Assembly: GCA_034638255.1 (NCBI GenBank)
Contig: JAWPGT010000024.1
Span: forward strand, 62,001-126,000
DNA from: Coprinus comatus
Taxonomy: Eukaryota > Basidiomycota > Agaricomycetes > Agaricales > Agaricaceae
DNA: 64,000 nucleotides
Reading direction: 5' to 3'
Under the pieces are notes generated by a model. It was not told where the DNA came from, searched no databases, and saw nothing but the letters and a program-made list of their open reading frames with translations. Below, in pieces: positions 36,651-49,996 of the stretch (its first letter is position 1; the number at the start of each line of letters is the position of its first letter). The position numbers were made by a program, and so were the translations under genes.

Positions 36651-38128
36651 ATGTTAACCTCGTACGAGAGGGTGTAGAAATGGAAGATGGAAGGGATGGG
36701 TGGGTGGATGTAAAGTTAGAGAGAGTGAAATGATATACCGCGGGCATGGAGTTATGTGAGAACGCTTATAGGGGTCCAAGTACGCGCTTTGCCATTCCAT
36801 TTCGATGGATTACACACAGGGTTAATGGTCACCCGGTCATGCATCGTGCATGATGGACCAAATTTGGGACCAGTCTCGTAAGGGCTATTTGATGATCTAC
36901 ATTCTAAAAGTAGAGTTTTGACTCCCCTTGTTTCTACCCATCTTATCTCTATTATAATTCTGATGCTCCACTACCTTTACTAACATGCAAGTGTTTTTGT
37001 GTCTGTGATTCAACAACCCGCGGGTTCAACTCACTTCTTTATAGTAGTAAACCCATGAGAGTCTACCAGTTACCGACATACTGGTTTGCAAGCGTTGATA
37101 CTTTCGTACTACCTTTATGAAAATCAGTTCGAGACCACGGTCTATGAATGTATACTACAAAGTTACAACAATAAATTAATTGATTAATTATTGGTCGGTG
37201 TCTATGGTACACGCCCAACCTGCGCCCAACCTCGCCCAATTTCAGCTACATGCCTCAGGGTTTTCGTACTCTGAACCTCCGAATCATACATATATATGTA
37301 CTCTCAGAAACTACTCTGTGCCTCCCTAATACATGCCCTTATCGCTTAATTCTGTATATGTACCATAACTTGCATATTTACATTCTTCTTTTTCTGATCG
37401 TCCCTTTTGTGATGTCATTGCGCCAGGGTTCTTGACACAACCAAGTCGTCATAGCCGTACTTTGACAACCAGAGATTCTATTGTAATTTAAATAGTTGTA
37501 ACCGTACAATAGAAATATCATTAGATGTTTCTAGAACAACTTGTTGTCTTGAATATCCACGGAGCAAAAATGCAAGGATGGTTTTGACACTACCTGTAAA
37601 CCCATGAATATATGTTCCAAGTACAAGTTAACATAATAACAGCTACAATGCCCCAGTACTTCAGTGTTTTGAAAAATAAAACACAATAAAATTAATCAAA
37701 AAATGAGATCTTGAGAGGGAGTTATTTACGGCTTACTTACCAACCTCCGCCTTTTTCCGTTCCTTTTATTTTGTCGGTGGCTCTCGGGTCCATACCACAA
37801 GTTGGAGTTCTCAAGCCAGTCTTTTTTTCCGTTTTTCTCTCTTTACGCGCGCTAAATTAACTTTTATGTTTATTGATAGAAACGTATGCATAATCCCTTA
37901 CCGTAACACAGTTTTGAGTTCTACGAGGAGGGGGATGATGGATCTCTGTCTGTTATTTCAATTCCTTTCAAGCTATTCAATCCCCCCCGGACGGAAGTTA
38001 GAACAGGCTATTATTGTCTATTTTGGATCACAGTTGTTCGTGCTTACTGTGAGTTCGAGTTACTCCAAGCATACATAATGGAGGCTCCACACACATGGAA
38101 CACAGCCACATGCACTATTTAATACATA
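36651..38128. other. intergenic, no gene recognised
   Basis: I see no supported gene. The last 60 or so bases (about 38070-38128) belong to the segment that aligns with the inverted FunK1 copy near 7090-7135, so the duplicated block extends upstream of the coding part. Confidence 0.45.
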
Positions 38129-39900
38129 GTGGCTGTAATACGCCACTTTCTTATCCCAGACAAAATATTCACTGATACATCACCTTACACATATACACCA
38201 ATGTCCCCGTCACTCATGTCATCCAATCCATCCGAAATTAGACAACTCTCATATGACGAGAAGATAGATATGACAAATTCGACACGCTATCTTTTCTCCT
38301 GTTCTCCGAACACCTGGCTAGAGAACTACGCTGAGAAGCCTAAAGAATGGTCTTACTTGGGGGTTTTGAGAGTTATGAAGATCCTTGCAATTCGAGGTCA
38401 GCTTCAAAGCAAAAGTGGTTGGAAGTGCCTTGGTCAGGAATTGAGGCGGAGACCTAGCAATGTGAAGCTGAAAGCTTGTGATGAAATCGCGAATGTCATA
38501 TATTCGGCAGCTAGTGAGGTTAAAGAAAAGGAGGGCAAATGTTCACAAGTACATGCCCTGAAATCACTGACAAGTTCAAAATCAAAACGCGGATATAACT
38601 ACAACCATGCAGCCTCGCGAAAGTACGAAGGGCCAGACATAACAAAAACAATTCAGTGCTACCAATCAGAGATGAATAATAGATCTGTTTATCAAGTGAG
38701 TATTCACATCCAACTTTTCGGAAAGTGAGTTTCTTCTAATACACATACTTTGTTTCAGAACGAATGTGATATCTGAGAAACGGCAACTCGTGCACTGGCA
38801 GAAAATCCTGAACGTCGCTTTATCAATGGTTTAACTATCGAAGGAACTCTTTGCCGTTTCTGGCACTTTAACCATTGTCATATTTGCGCATCAGACCCAT
38901 TTGATTCTAGCAGGGTAACTTCATTCATATTCCGTATTCCAACAAGTTGTCAGGTTTCTGCAGGCACCCGGATGCCTTGTGACATTTTTCATCCATGCTG
39001 AGTTTGGGAGTGGTGTGGATTTAGGGTTTGATAATACAATTCAACGTTTATCCCTTTGTAATGGGAATGGTACGGTTAACGATGGACTTCGATTCTTTGT
39101 AGATGGAAAATATTACCAGACTATCGACCCTAGTAGTGAGGCTTTCCTTTGCGACCGCACACAGGACGTGTTTTCTGTTGGGTATAGGGTGTGGAAAGTC
39201 AGAGAATGGTTGGATAATCAGTTAGTAGGACTGGTGCTGGTTTTAAAGGACGCCTGGCCAAACGCAAAACATCACGGAGAAATTGAAAAGCAATGGGATA
39301 TTCTCAAAAGGCTTGGTGATTTGGATAAGGAGAACGGGCTGAAAGGATGCACTCAAACTCAATATCAAAGTGATATGAAGCAATACCTCCCAAGTATTCG
39401 TCATGAGTGGTGTGTTCGGACGACGCGTACGACTGATAGTCGCGATGATAATATGGATGTCACTCCAATGCTACCTACAAAGCCAAGGAGGAATGGTGAA
39501 TAGGAGAGGGAGTCTGTCGCTGGGGCCGCCGTTTACCAATCAGAGAAGAACTTGAAGCACGTTGAGGATTAACAAGTCGCAAACACATACGGACAGTATT
39601 CAATGAAGATCGTTCAATTGTGTATGATATATCCGATTTTCGTGATATTCTTACCTGTTTAAAGCATGTTGTTGAGGGTAAGTGGCTGCATAACCCTTTC
39701 TTTAATGTCCTTGTTCATTTATTTACTCCCTAGGACTTTGGTATTTCCGCTTAGCGGGCTATGTTCACCGAAATATCAGTAGCGGAAGCGCTCCAGGATG
39801 AAACCCACCTGCTGTTGCTGTGTAGATGTCTATTTGATTCATCAATTTCTCATCGGAGCAACATTACTTCGCTGGTTGATCATGATACCTTGTTTTACTA
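38129..39900 (+). pseudogene. decayed FunK1-type (fungal-type) protein kinase, copy 2
   Basis: The first exon (38129 to about 38695) is open for nearly 190 codons and includes DMTNSTRYLFSCSPNTWLEN and LKACDEIANVIYSAASEV. After the intron, NECDI is followed by a stop at 38774-38776; copy 1 has a Trp codon there. CRFWHFNHCHICASDPFD lies just past it. An open exon at 38979-39503 carries FSVGYRVWKVREW and LVLKDAWPNAKHHGEIEKQW, the part of FunK1 kinases I recognise best. A later exon at about 39735-39790 gives LAGYVHRNISSGSAPG. The catalytic loop normally reads HRD; here Asp is replaced by Asn (AAT at 39772-39774), and the frame ends soon after, losing the DFG lobe. FunK1 genes are a lineage-expanded kinase family with poorly known roles. 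This copy is very probably inactive. Confidence 0.7.
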
Positions 39901-40078
39901 TTATCGTCAAGTTGCATTTAAACTGGAATGACAATACTATATCCCGGTTCTCTATCATAAAGTAATCAACTGTTTGAATGAGTAGTTCCCTCGGGTAAGT
40001 TTATTTAAAAATACAGATTATCAACGGCCTGAAATACAAACAGATTAACGACTCCTATAGCCCTCCTTCCACCAATTT

Positions 40079-42438
40079 TCACTTTGTCAACGTGAAGATC
40101 AAGGACTTATAGCGGTTCAACTCCTCCACAGTCCGCCCTACAAACCCAATAAAGTGATCGGGTCGTATTACCACGAAAAGTGGTTCTACAGATTCAACGT
40201 CAACATGATACGTTTTATGAGCACCATTCTCTTTATCCAAAATGGTTTTGACCCTGCCTAAATCCTGAGGTTGATGCCCCGTGGTTTCCGAAGGGGTTGT
40301 TGTGATTATATAGATTTCCAAGGTCTCATCTGGCCAAGATCCGAAATTCAAATTTGTATACTCCATTCCCGTTTTCCCTCGACCAGTGAAAATAAGAAGC
40401 GTATGACGAGTGGATGAAAGGAGTTTATACAAAGTAAAAGACTTCCCTTCAAGATCCTGCAATCCTTTAGCATCGGGAACTCTATCTCCAGCTCTCAATT
40501 CACCACCCCATCCATTATGTGCTCTCGACTTTAAAACATCAATATCAACATCTCCATGAGTATGAGCATGAGCCAAACTTTCTCCTTCAGAAACGGATTC
40601 CTGCGAGTCCACGTTATGATTCAACTTCGGCTCGTATCGACAATCTAGAATGATTGAACTCCAACGATAATTAACACCCATCATCATCCATTGTTCTTCT
40701 TTTGAAAGTTCACGATTTCCAGATGAAATGATACTAGTATCAACTTGGAAATTCTGATATAATCCTAAAACTTGTCGAAGCATTTCTGTTAGAACTGGAA
40801 GACGTTCTTCATTATATGTTTCGAGAAGAGTTGGTGAAGATTGATCTTTAATAACGAGACCTAGTTTCCAAGCGAGGTTGAACTATATTCACGAATAATA
40901 GATAATATCATCAACGAGATGCAAGTGGAGTGAATATTATCAATAGACTTACTGCATCTTGTATACCGGAATTGAGGCCTTGTCCACCATGTGGAGGGTG
41001 AACATGTGCGGAATCTAGTAAATTGTGAAGAGTCGGAAGATGTTTGAGAATGATTATAATTTCAAGTTTTCACGTACCACCAACAAGGAAGATTCTACCC
41101 TTAGAGAATCTATCTACGAGCCGAATACTCGGGCTTCATGGTGGGACATGGTATCAATTGGTGTTCCTGTAATTGTTAGAGAATACAGTAAGCTGACCTA
41201 TAATAGGAGATCCAATCATATTCATCAGGAATGACATCCTCACGACCAATTATTGCCTTGAGTAGTTTGCGAATACCATCGGGACTGGCATGTTCCTGTA
41301 GATCGTTTCTACCCATAATATATATCACGAATTTCTTGCTCTCCGTTATGTACGGTTTATATCCGATGCTAATGATGTATGAAATTAAGGATTATAAATG
41401 AGATTGAACCTCACTTACAATACACCATCAGGAAACCTCCACACATGGCCTACCTTAGTAGAGTGTAAACATTGTTTGTCTGAGATTTTCAGCATGAAAA
41501 ACAGACTCACATCGGCTCGTAGGCCTGATACGGTAGCATTGGCTGTTATCATGCCATCTGCCTCCATCTGCATTCCAAGAAAACTGAAGTCAAGTAGTTT
41601 CCGAACGACACCTGATACTATAAGTTAGTACCCCAAATAAAATAGTAGATAATGAATCAAAAAATACTTTTCCCGCCATCAGAACCAACAAGATACAATG
41701 CCTTGATTTCTTCACTTGTTGTTGTGGTTTCACCCTCCTTCGATAGTACAATGATTTTTGCAACAACTTGATCATCTAATTGATTCAAACTTTCCAACTC
41801 CTTTCCAAATTCAACATAGTATCCATACTTCTCTAATTCACGTCGAAGAACATCTTCTTGATCCTCTTGAGGAATAAACCACATCTCATTCTTTTTTATC
41901 CCAAAGATAAATCAAATCAAAAAGTAGAACATTTTCAAAATTTATTGGGTACCTACATAAGGTCTTGTTTGATCTTCAGAAAGCTTTCCCATAATCGGAG
42001 GCATTTCTCGTGCGACTTCAGTTCCTCCTGGAATCTTATAACTAAGCATAGGTGCCGTTGCTAGACATTGATGTTTGATCATCTCGGGCATACAACCAAG
42101 CAATTGGTAAAGCTCAAGAGTCCTAGGCTATGAAGAATATATCGTTGAGCAATTATACCATGAACTGGATTCATCGTTTCGGATAGTTTTTTCGGGGGCA
42201 TGAATAGAATTAATGGATATATACCATTAGACCAGCTCCTCTCGTACCACGATTACGTTCAAAGTTCTTCTCAATAATACGAATAGGAATGTGTTGTTTA
42301 GCTAGCAGTAGCGCTGTTGTGAGTCCTACAGGACCAGCTCCTACCTAAAGCAATGTCATCTGATTTTAGGGTCTTCAGCGGTGGAAAAATGAAGGATTCA
42401 CTTACAATCAAGACAGGTAATGGTGAAGGCATATCCAT
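40079..42438 (-). CDS. FAD-dependent aromatic monooxygenase, phenol 2-monooxygenase-like
   Basis: This is a class A (PHBH-fold) flavoprotein monooxygenase, which hydroxylates aromatic substrates using FAD, NAD(P)H and oxygen. The start at 42438 or 42432 gives MPSPLPVLIVGAGPVGLTTA, the FAD-binding GxGxxG fingerprint split by an intron. Then come NRGTRGAGLM, QLLGCMPEMIKHQCLA and NEMWFIPQEDQEDVLRRELE. LYLVGSDGGKSVVRKLL is the DG motif. GRIFLVGDSAHVHPPHGGQG, split by an intron near 41030, is the GD motif contacting the FAD ribityl chain. The C-terminal exon (40783-40079) holds the thioredoxin-like dimerisation domain seen in phenol hydroxylases (RHTLLIFTGRGKTGMEYTN, LFVVIRPDHFIGFVG) and a low-complexity insert (AHAHTHGDVDIDV). 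About nine exons, no break noticed. Substrate unknown; possible roles are lignin-derived aromatic breakdown or secondary metabolism. Confidence 0.82.
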
Positions 42439-44396
42439 AGGATTAGTGTATAGTATTAGTATGTAGAAGATCAAGGACGGATGTACTTGAGATTGAGAAC
42501 CTTGAAAGCTTGACAGTAGAACGCGAAGACGCTCCAATAGGATTGATGGCACCGCCACAAGAGTTATTTTTAGTATTTACTTGTGACAAGTGAATTCCAT
42601 CGGCAAGTCTCTCCCACTTCCGTTAGAATCTCCGAGAAATATGCCAAGACTCAGTGTTATATTGCAATACTGTACATATTTGGATATGAGAAGTTGAGTA
42701 GAAGTTAGTCGGTTTAAGCAAACTCGAAGGGGTAGTACTACCAGCCTTACTACTAGTAGTTACCAGTTACTAGGCTACATGACTAAAACATCGAAAAATG
42801 TGATCAATGCACAGTGGCAACCAAGCGAGCTCCATAAAAGAGAAACGTGCTTTATAATATACCCTGAACTTCCCGAGGTATGGAGTAATGGTAGTTCTTA
42901 AATAGGTATCCTCAGTCCCAGCTTCTTACTGACATACTCCTGAACGACTACTCTCTTGTGTTGGAGGCTCACTGGTCACCGGTACAAGAGGCTGCTTCAA
43001 AATTGTTGTCGTCTTTATTATGGAACGTTCGAGTTCAAGTCATTGTATTCGTGGGTGTAACGGGTACATCTACATTATCCAGTAGTATTGCAATCATTTC
43101 GAATGTTTGTGAAGTACAAACATTGATGTCTATATAATAGGACCCTAGCCAGCGATGTAACGGTAACTTTTACACTCATTCCTTCGTGAAACACGATACG
43201 TTCAGATTCATTCTGTCTGCAAATAAGTGTAATCACTCTTGTAACCTACTACCGGTTACAGTGGGATTAATGACGGGAAGAGGCCCAATTCATTGTGAAC
43301 GTCTCTGAGGACATCGAAAGGTGTTATATAGACGTGGCGTGCTTCTGCTTCGCTAACGGGGTGAGCTCAATGTGCTTGACTCTTGTGATAAGAACGTTGA
43401 AGCTTGAAGCTTGAAGTTGATTAATGATTCTCTGGTGCTCATAGATAAAAATAGTACAAACCGTTTAGCCGGCCCGCAGTACCAAATTGGGATTCAAGCG
43501 TACACGAAATGGCGTTCAATATAAGGTTCAATAAGACTGTTACACTGTTGCCCACTCACCTTGTGATCTTCAACGTCACAGTGGTACCTCACATGTGGCC
43601 CTCGTATTCATGTTTGTAATTTTAGCTCCTCTAAGCGAAGATAACCCATGGTATGAAAATGCATTGTACTAAAAATACCCTACAAACTCACTGAATACGA
43701 ATCACGCCAGAACACGATACCTTCCCGAACATTGTGCTTCATATCGCGCACAACCATTTCCTCTATCTGACTCGTGCACTTGCTTGAAAGCTACTCTAAT
43801 TCTGCTTCAACATTATCGCGCCCAATTCTGGGTTTTGTGGCTTCAAGCTCCACTTCCACATATTCCGCGTTACCCGACGTCCTCCCGAACCGGTACCGGA
43901 CTACTACAACCTGAGCTGTCTACTACCGGACGTGTGAGTATCTCCTTCCGACCATCATCATCATTTTGTATTATCGCACCTTCCACGAATTCGAAGTCGT
44001 GTCTAATTTTATTGTCAGGTTATTCATTGATTATCTGAGGCAACTCCTCACTGTCTAATGATTGTTGGAAGCTCCCCAATGTCCATTGCGACCAATGGAA
44101 TCGATTACGCGTAACCTACCGCACGGAGACAACAACAGATACCGACAGCCACATGGATAGAACAGATATTGTGCTTCGTTGCCCTCTATCAATCACTTCC
44201 TTCCTTGTTTAATATCTACTCAAGTCCAGTCATACGGTACAAAAGAACATATTTGCAGCCATATGGTATCCCACACACTTGAACGATAGTGTCGTATCGC
44301 CTTTTGTCAAGTTAAAGGAGACAGTATAAAAAGTCTCCAATATCGAGCTCATGAAACCATCCAGTCTACATCAGTAAACTTGAATACCTGACAATA
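42439..44396. other. intergenic, no gene recognised
   Basis: This lies between the divergent monooxygenase and protease genes and probably holds both promoters. Short frames such as 43784-44038 show no domain. A TATA-like tataaaa lies at about 44325, some 70 bases upstream of the protease start. Confidence 0.45.
44324..44331 (+). promoter_or_regulatory. possible TATA box of the protease gene
   Basis: The motif tataaaa lies about 70 bases before the ATG at 44397, a usual distance for a TATA box with a short leader. It was found by eye only. Confidence 0.4.
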
Positions 44397-46136
<1,740 letters not shown>

Positions 46137-46211
46137 GAGCATACATGTGTACTACAGGGTTCTCCAATAACAAGAAAGGGGTTATTCGCTATGTATATTT
46201 AAAGTATCACA

Positions 46212-46265
46212 ATGTAACTTCAAGGGAATGTAACTTCAAGGGAATGTATTTGGGAAGCATTGTTC
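46212..46265 (+). repeat. tandem 16-mer plus 37-base repeat, copy 1
   Basis: The 16-base unit atgtaacttcaaggga occurs twice in tandem (46212-46227 and 46228-46243). The 37 bases at 46229-46265 recur at 46775-46811 with one mismatch. Confidence 0.85.
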
Positions 46266-46774
46266 AAGTATTTTTTTCTTACTTGAGCCTCTGAGTCAGG
46301 GATGTCTAGGACTTCATATCCAAAAGTTCTAAGCTTTCCATCAAGTCGTAAACATTTCAGGTAACTCGTTAACTCCCAGGTTGTGATTATCCGTCACCGG
46401 TCGGCGGTAAGGCTCTCCACGCGATCTCCACTGGTTTTCATCTTGGAGAATCCTTTAAACGTCTTTTTACCATTGTTCGTCTTCGTAGATTTCGTGGTAG
46501 GTTTAGGAAATTAATACAATGTTTATCTTTCGGTCGAGGACTCGAGGAGTCAATGACTCATATATCGTATCGCGTTCAAATTCATGTCCGTATCAACTTG
46601 ACATTGATGTCGGTTTTAATTTCGATGTCGATACTTTCGAAGGCATCGAAGACACATTTCGAGCCAACTGATTACTTGGAAGTTGGGAGAAAGCTCATGT
46701 CACCATTGACATATGATCGGGAATGCAGCAGCCATACAACGGGCGTATCGCCACCCTTCAAGTTGACAATCTTG

Positions 46775-46811
46775 TGTAACTTCAAGGGGATGTATTTGGG
46801 AAGCATTGTTC
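46775..46811 (+). repeat. 37-base direct repeat, copy 2
   Basis: This matches 46229-46265 with a single a-to-g difference, in the same orientation, 546 bases away. Confidence 0.85.
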
Positions 46812-47771
46812 CAGTGTATTTCAGCCAGATTTCAGCCAGTTCGAGAAAAGCCTTTCAGCACTAGGTTCGCTGGGTAGTTGTTCCAAACATATCCACAGAT
46901 ACATTCAAGTTGGCGCGACAATAACTATGAGCACATTGGTAGGAGACACATGAAGACTACTACCCATCTGCTTGGGTGCATTAAAAAACCCAATGGGAAA
47001 AAGCTACCGGCGGGCACAAAGGATTGTAAACTACGAACGATTAATGAATACTACATACTACTTAGCGATCTGAAAGGCATCGTCAGTTAATTAGAAGATA
47101 CAATAAAGGACTCATGATAATATGTTGATTGAATCGGTACAACTGTCACTGCTAGATTGCTTCTATGCACAAGTGTCAGCTAATATCAAAGCGGATAAAG
47201 TCGTAGCTGACCAAAGGTATTGCTGGGACCCGTTCCAGCACCAATGACCACTTCATGAGAGCACTACTGCGCTTCCCCTTCTAATGATCCGCGGAACGCA
47301 GGCCCCCAACGCCCTAAAAGGTGACCCATCACGGTTCTTCCTCCCATCCCAGACAATGCACAACCTCAACTTGTCCTTTGCAGGGCTAGAAGTTCTGTAC
47401 AAAGTTGAGACTTAACTTCCGAACGTGCCGGACCACAGCGCAGTCCAACAGTCATGCGGGCAACATGTCAAGTTCCAGGAAAACGCGAGGGTGATGAAGC
47501 TTGCTTGGCCATTGGTGCTGGTTATCTTCGTTCTCCCGGTGTGTGTGTCGGGTAGGAGTGCTGAATGTTGAGTCTGAGAAGGGGTGGTTAGAGGAGTTGG
47601 ACGGGGGGGAGGATAGTTCACTGACATTGTAGTTGAAGGTGAAGAGTGTTGGGAGATTTTTTCGTACGTGGTCTCGGTTATATTGCCTCCCCAAAGTTTG
47701 GGTATGTTTTGATTTTGAAGCTGACATTCTCAATCCAGTCGAAAGAATTTAATTAATCTGAAATGATACAA

Positions 47772-47800
47772 CTCAGCGTTAGAAAGTAAATATAACCGCT
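47772..47800 (+). repeat. 29-base direct repeat, copy 1
   Basis: The 29 bases starting ctcagcgttag are identical to 47884-47912. The 15 bases upstream (tgaaatgatacaact) recur near 47821-47835. Confidence 0.9.
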
Positions 47801-47883
47801 TAGTATATTTAAGCTAACCTGAAATGATACAACTTGGATACAAGTTAGCTACACAAAAATATAGATGTAAAATGCAGTCTCAC

Positions 47884-47912
47884 CTCAGCGTTAGAAAGTA
47901 AATATAACCGCT
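47884..47912 (+). repeat. 29-base direct repeat, copy 2
   Basis: This is an exact copy of 47772-47800, 112 bases downstream. Confidence 0.9.
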
Positions 47913-48187
47913 GAGGTGTCGTTGAGAAAATTTACATGTTAAATACTTCGTCGATGACCAAACAACTTGCGGAACATAAACAAACGTTTCGAACAACATA
48001 TTACCAAATGGGAAAGAAAAGAAATCCATAAACGGAAATGTAATATTTCCCAACGTCAATTCCAACAATATCCATTGTGCGTCATCGACGATCGTATCCC
48101 ACTTTGTTACAATTTTGCAAAACGACGAAAGCATATTATGATATTACTATCTTACAATTGGGCTTCTTTCTTTTTCTTTTGTGTACA

Positions 48188-49996
48188 CTACTTTCGCTCG
48201 ACAATCTCATCATCCAAAACCATATGGTCATCATCATCCGGGCCTTGAGGACTATTTATGAATAACTTCCAATGTTGACTGGCCTCCAAAAGTTCCAAGG
48301 TTTCCCTCGTCGTAACCATTCCAGTTAACTCGTTGACTCCTATGCTATGATTATCCTCCGCAAGACCATTAAAAGCACCTTGGCCAATGGTCGATGATTC
48401 AACTACGATGTCTGAGGCTTCCTTGTTACGAGATACCTCGAGACTCTCCCGAACAACATTCAAAGTCGATTCCACCGATCGCAAAGTTTCCATAATCTGT
48501 TTCTGTTGCTGGAGAACCATCTCGGTACCAATATCGGGGGGACCAACTTGAACTTGTGGATCAACTTCTGACTCTGTGCATTGTAATACTCCCACTCCCG
48601 AATCCATTCCGCTTGACAACAAAGGTTGTGGAGTAGAACCTCCACCATAGTCATGACTTATTTCAGTGCTCCCACTGACAGTTGGTTGAATATTTATATT
48701 CTCGAGAGGGGCTCGAATCATCCTCGCCGAATACCCGACAGGTGCTTTCGAAGTTCCTTGAATGGTAGTAGATTGAGGTCGATGGCCTTGAACGGGGGAG
48801 TTTACAGCCTGCGTACGAATTCGTTTGGATGCTCTGCGAGACCCGGCTGCCTCAGTGTCGGCTTCTGTGGTTAAGTCTTCAGTCCTAATTTTTGAGGTTG
48901 ATGCTTCACCGGCATTGGTAATGTTTTGAGGAGCGGGTCTCTTCTGACCTATGCAAGCTAGTGTGGTGTTTTTATTTTCTTTATTAGAATCAGATTCGCC
49001 ACCTTCATCATGTTCCAATTCATCTTCCTCATCCTCTGACTCAACTTCCATTTCTGATTGGGATTCAACTTTTGAATAAGAGCAAGGATCAGAATCAGAA
49101 TCGGAGGCTATGTTAGAAGGAGAGAGGTATGAACCTGAAGAACTTGATAATATCGGTGTTAATCTCTTTTTTCGTCCTCCACGACCATTTCCACTTCCAT
49201 TCCCATATTCCTTTCTATCAACACCCTTTCCTTTTTTATTCCCTTCCCTCTGAGACTTGTTCAAGCTAACTTTATATATTCTCTTGAATCTATTCTTCGT
49301 CAAAACTGAAGTCGGAGTTGAAGTTTTACTAACCGGGCTTGCCATCTTCAACGTAGTACTGAAAGATTGTAGTTGTGGACCAGCAAAAATCCTAGTACCA
49401 GTGCCTAGTAAAGTACCAGAATCCGGAACGCGATTCGCTGGAGCATGAGCCCCTCTTCTCCTAGGAGGAACACGTTTCGCGAGATTATCATACTCCTTTT
49501 CATTCAACCTCAATTTCTCCATAATCATTCGTTTTTTAAAAGTCTTCGTACGTGAACAAACACGATGTCTTTCAACACATAATTGACATCGTATATTTTT
49601 CCGATCACATCCCATTCTATAACCTGGTTGGATCGTACATTGTTCGCATATCTGGCAAAATAAGAATAGAACGAAATAGAGTGTCGGCATCGGAAACTTA
49701 GAACATGTCAGACAATTGAAGTAACTTACATATTCTGGATCTCCTTTATTTAATTTCTTCAACCACATCCTGGCGGTTTTTTGAAACATAGAATCCGTTC
49801 GTCCAAAAGGATGTTTATAAAGTCGAAAAAACTCATTCCAAACATCCGATACTGATTCTCGATCTCTACTCTCACTGCTCGTAGAGCCAAGTTGATCCGA
49901 GTTCGTAGCAATAGGTGGTAATGATATTTTATCCTCTTCATCGATAGATTTGGATTGATTTGGATGAGGGGCAGTAGATGAGAGATCTGGACCCAT
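48188..49996 (-). CDS. nuclear-type protein with six-cysteine cluster
   Basis: The start at 49996 (MGPDLSSTAPHPNQ) is followed by a helical segment, VSDVWNEFFRLYKHPFGR and FQKTARMWLKKLNKGDPEY. A short intron near 49730-49653 separates this from the cysteine cluster CEQCTIQPGYRMGC...RCQLCVERHRVC. That gives spacing C-x2-C-x9-C-x6-C-x2-C-x6-C, similar to but not the same as the fungal Zn2Cys6 DNA-binding cluster (normally C-x2-C-x6-C). A basic stretch (KKRMIMEKLRLNEKEYD) follows. The remainder is long, disordered and acidic, with KRPAPQN and KRIRTQ nuclear-signal-like pieces and a late coiled coil (QKQIMETLRSVESTLNVVRE). The end is DDEIVERK-stop. It resembles uncharacterised basidiomycete proteins, perhaps transcription regulators; function unknown. 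The intron is required: the frame reads through it but breaks the cluster spacing. Confidence 0.65.
   Translation of the reverse strand: MGPDLSSTAPHPNQSKSIDEEDKISLPPIATNSDQLGSTSSESRDRESVSDVWNEFFRLYKHPFGRTDSMFQKTARMWLKKLNKGDPEYVSYFNCLTCSKFPMPTLYFVLFLFCQICEQCTIQPGYRMGCDRKNIRCQLCVERHRVCSRTKTFKKRMIMEKLRLNEKEYDNLAKRVPPRRRGAHAPANRVPDSGTLLGTGTRIFAGPQLQSFSTTLKMASPVSKTSTPTSVLTKNRFKRIYKVSLNKSQREGNKKGKGVDRKEYGNGSGNGRGGRKKRLTPILSSSSGSYLSPSNIASDSDSDPCSYSKVESQSEMEVESEDEEDELEHDEGGESDSNKENKNTTLACIGQKRPAPQNITNAGEASTSKIRTEDLTTEADTEAAGSRRASKRIRTQAVNSPVQGHRPQSTTIQGTSKAPVGYSARMIRAPLENINIQPTVSGSTEISHDYGGGSTPQPLLSSGMDSGVGVLQCTESEVDPQVQVGPPDIGTEMVLQQQKQIMETLRSVESTLNVVRESLEVSRNKEASDIVVESSTIGQGAFNGLAEDNHSIGVNELTGMVTTRETLELLEASQHWKLFINSPQGPDDDDHMVLDDEIVERK

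Larger units (their letters stand above)
46137..48187. other. intergenic region with short direct repeats
   Basis: No gene is recognised. Two unrelated sets of direct repeats (46212-46811 and 47757-47912) are listed separately. Remaining frames (46553-47090 plus, 47412-48134 minus) have no recognisable domain. Confidence 0.45.
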
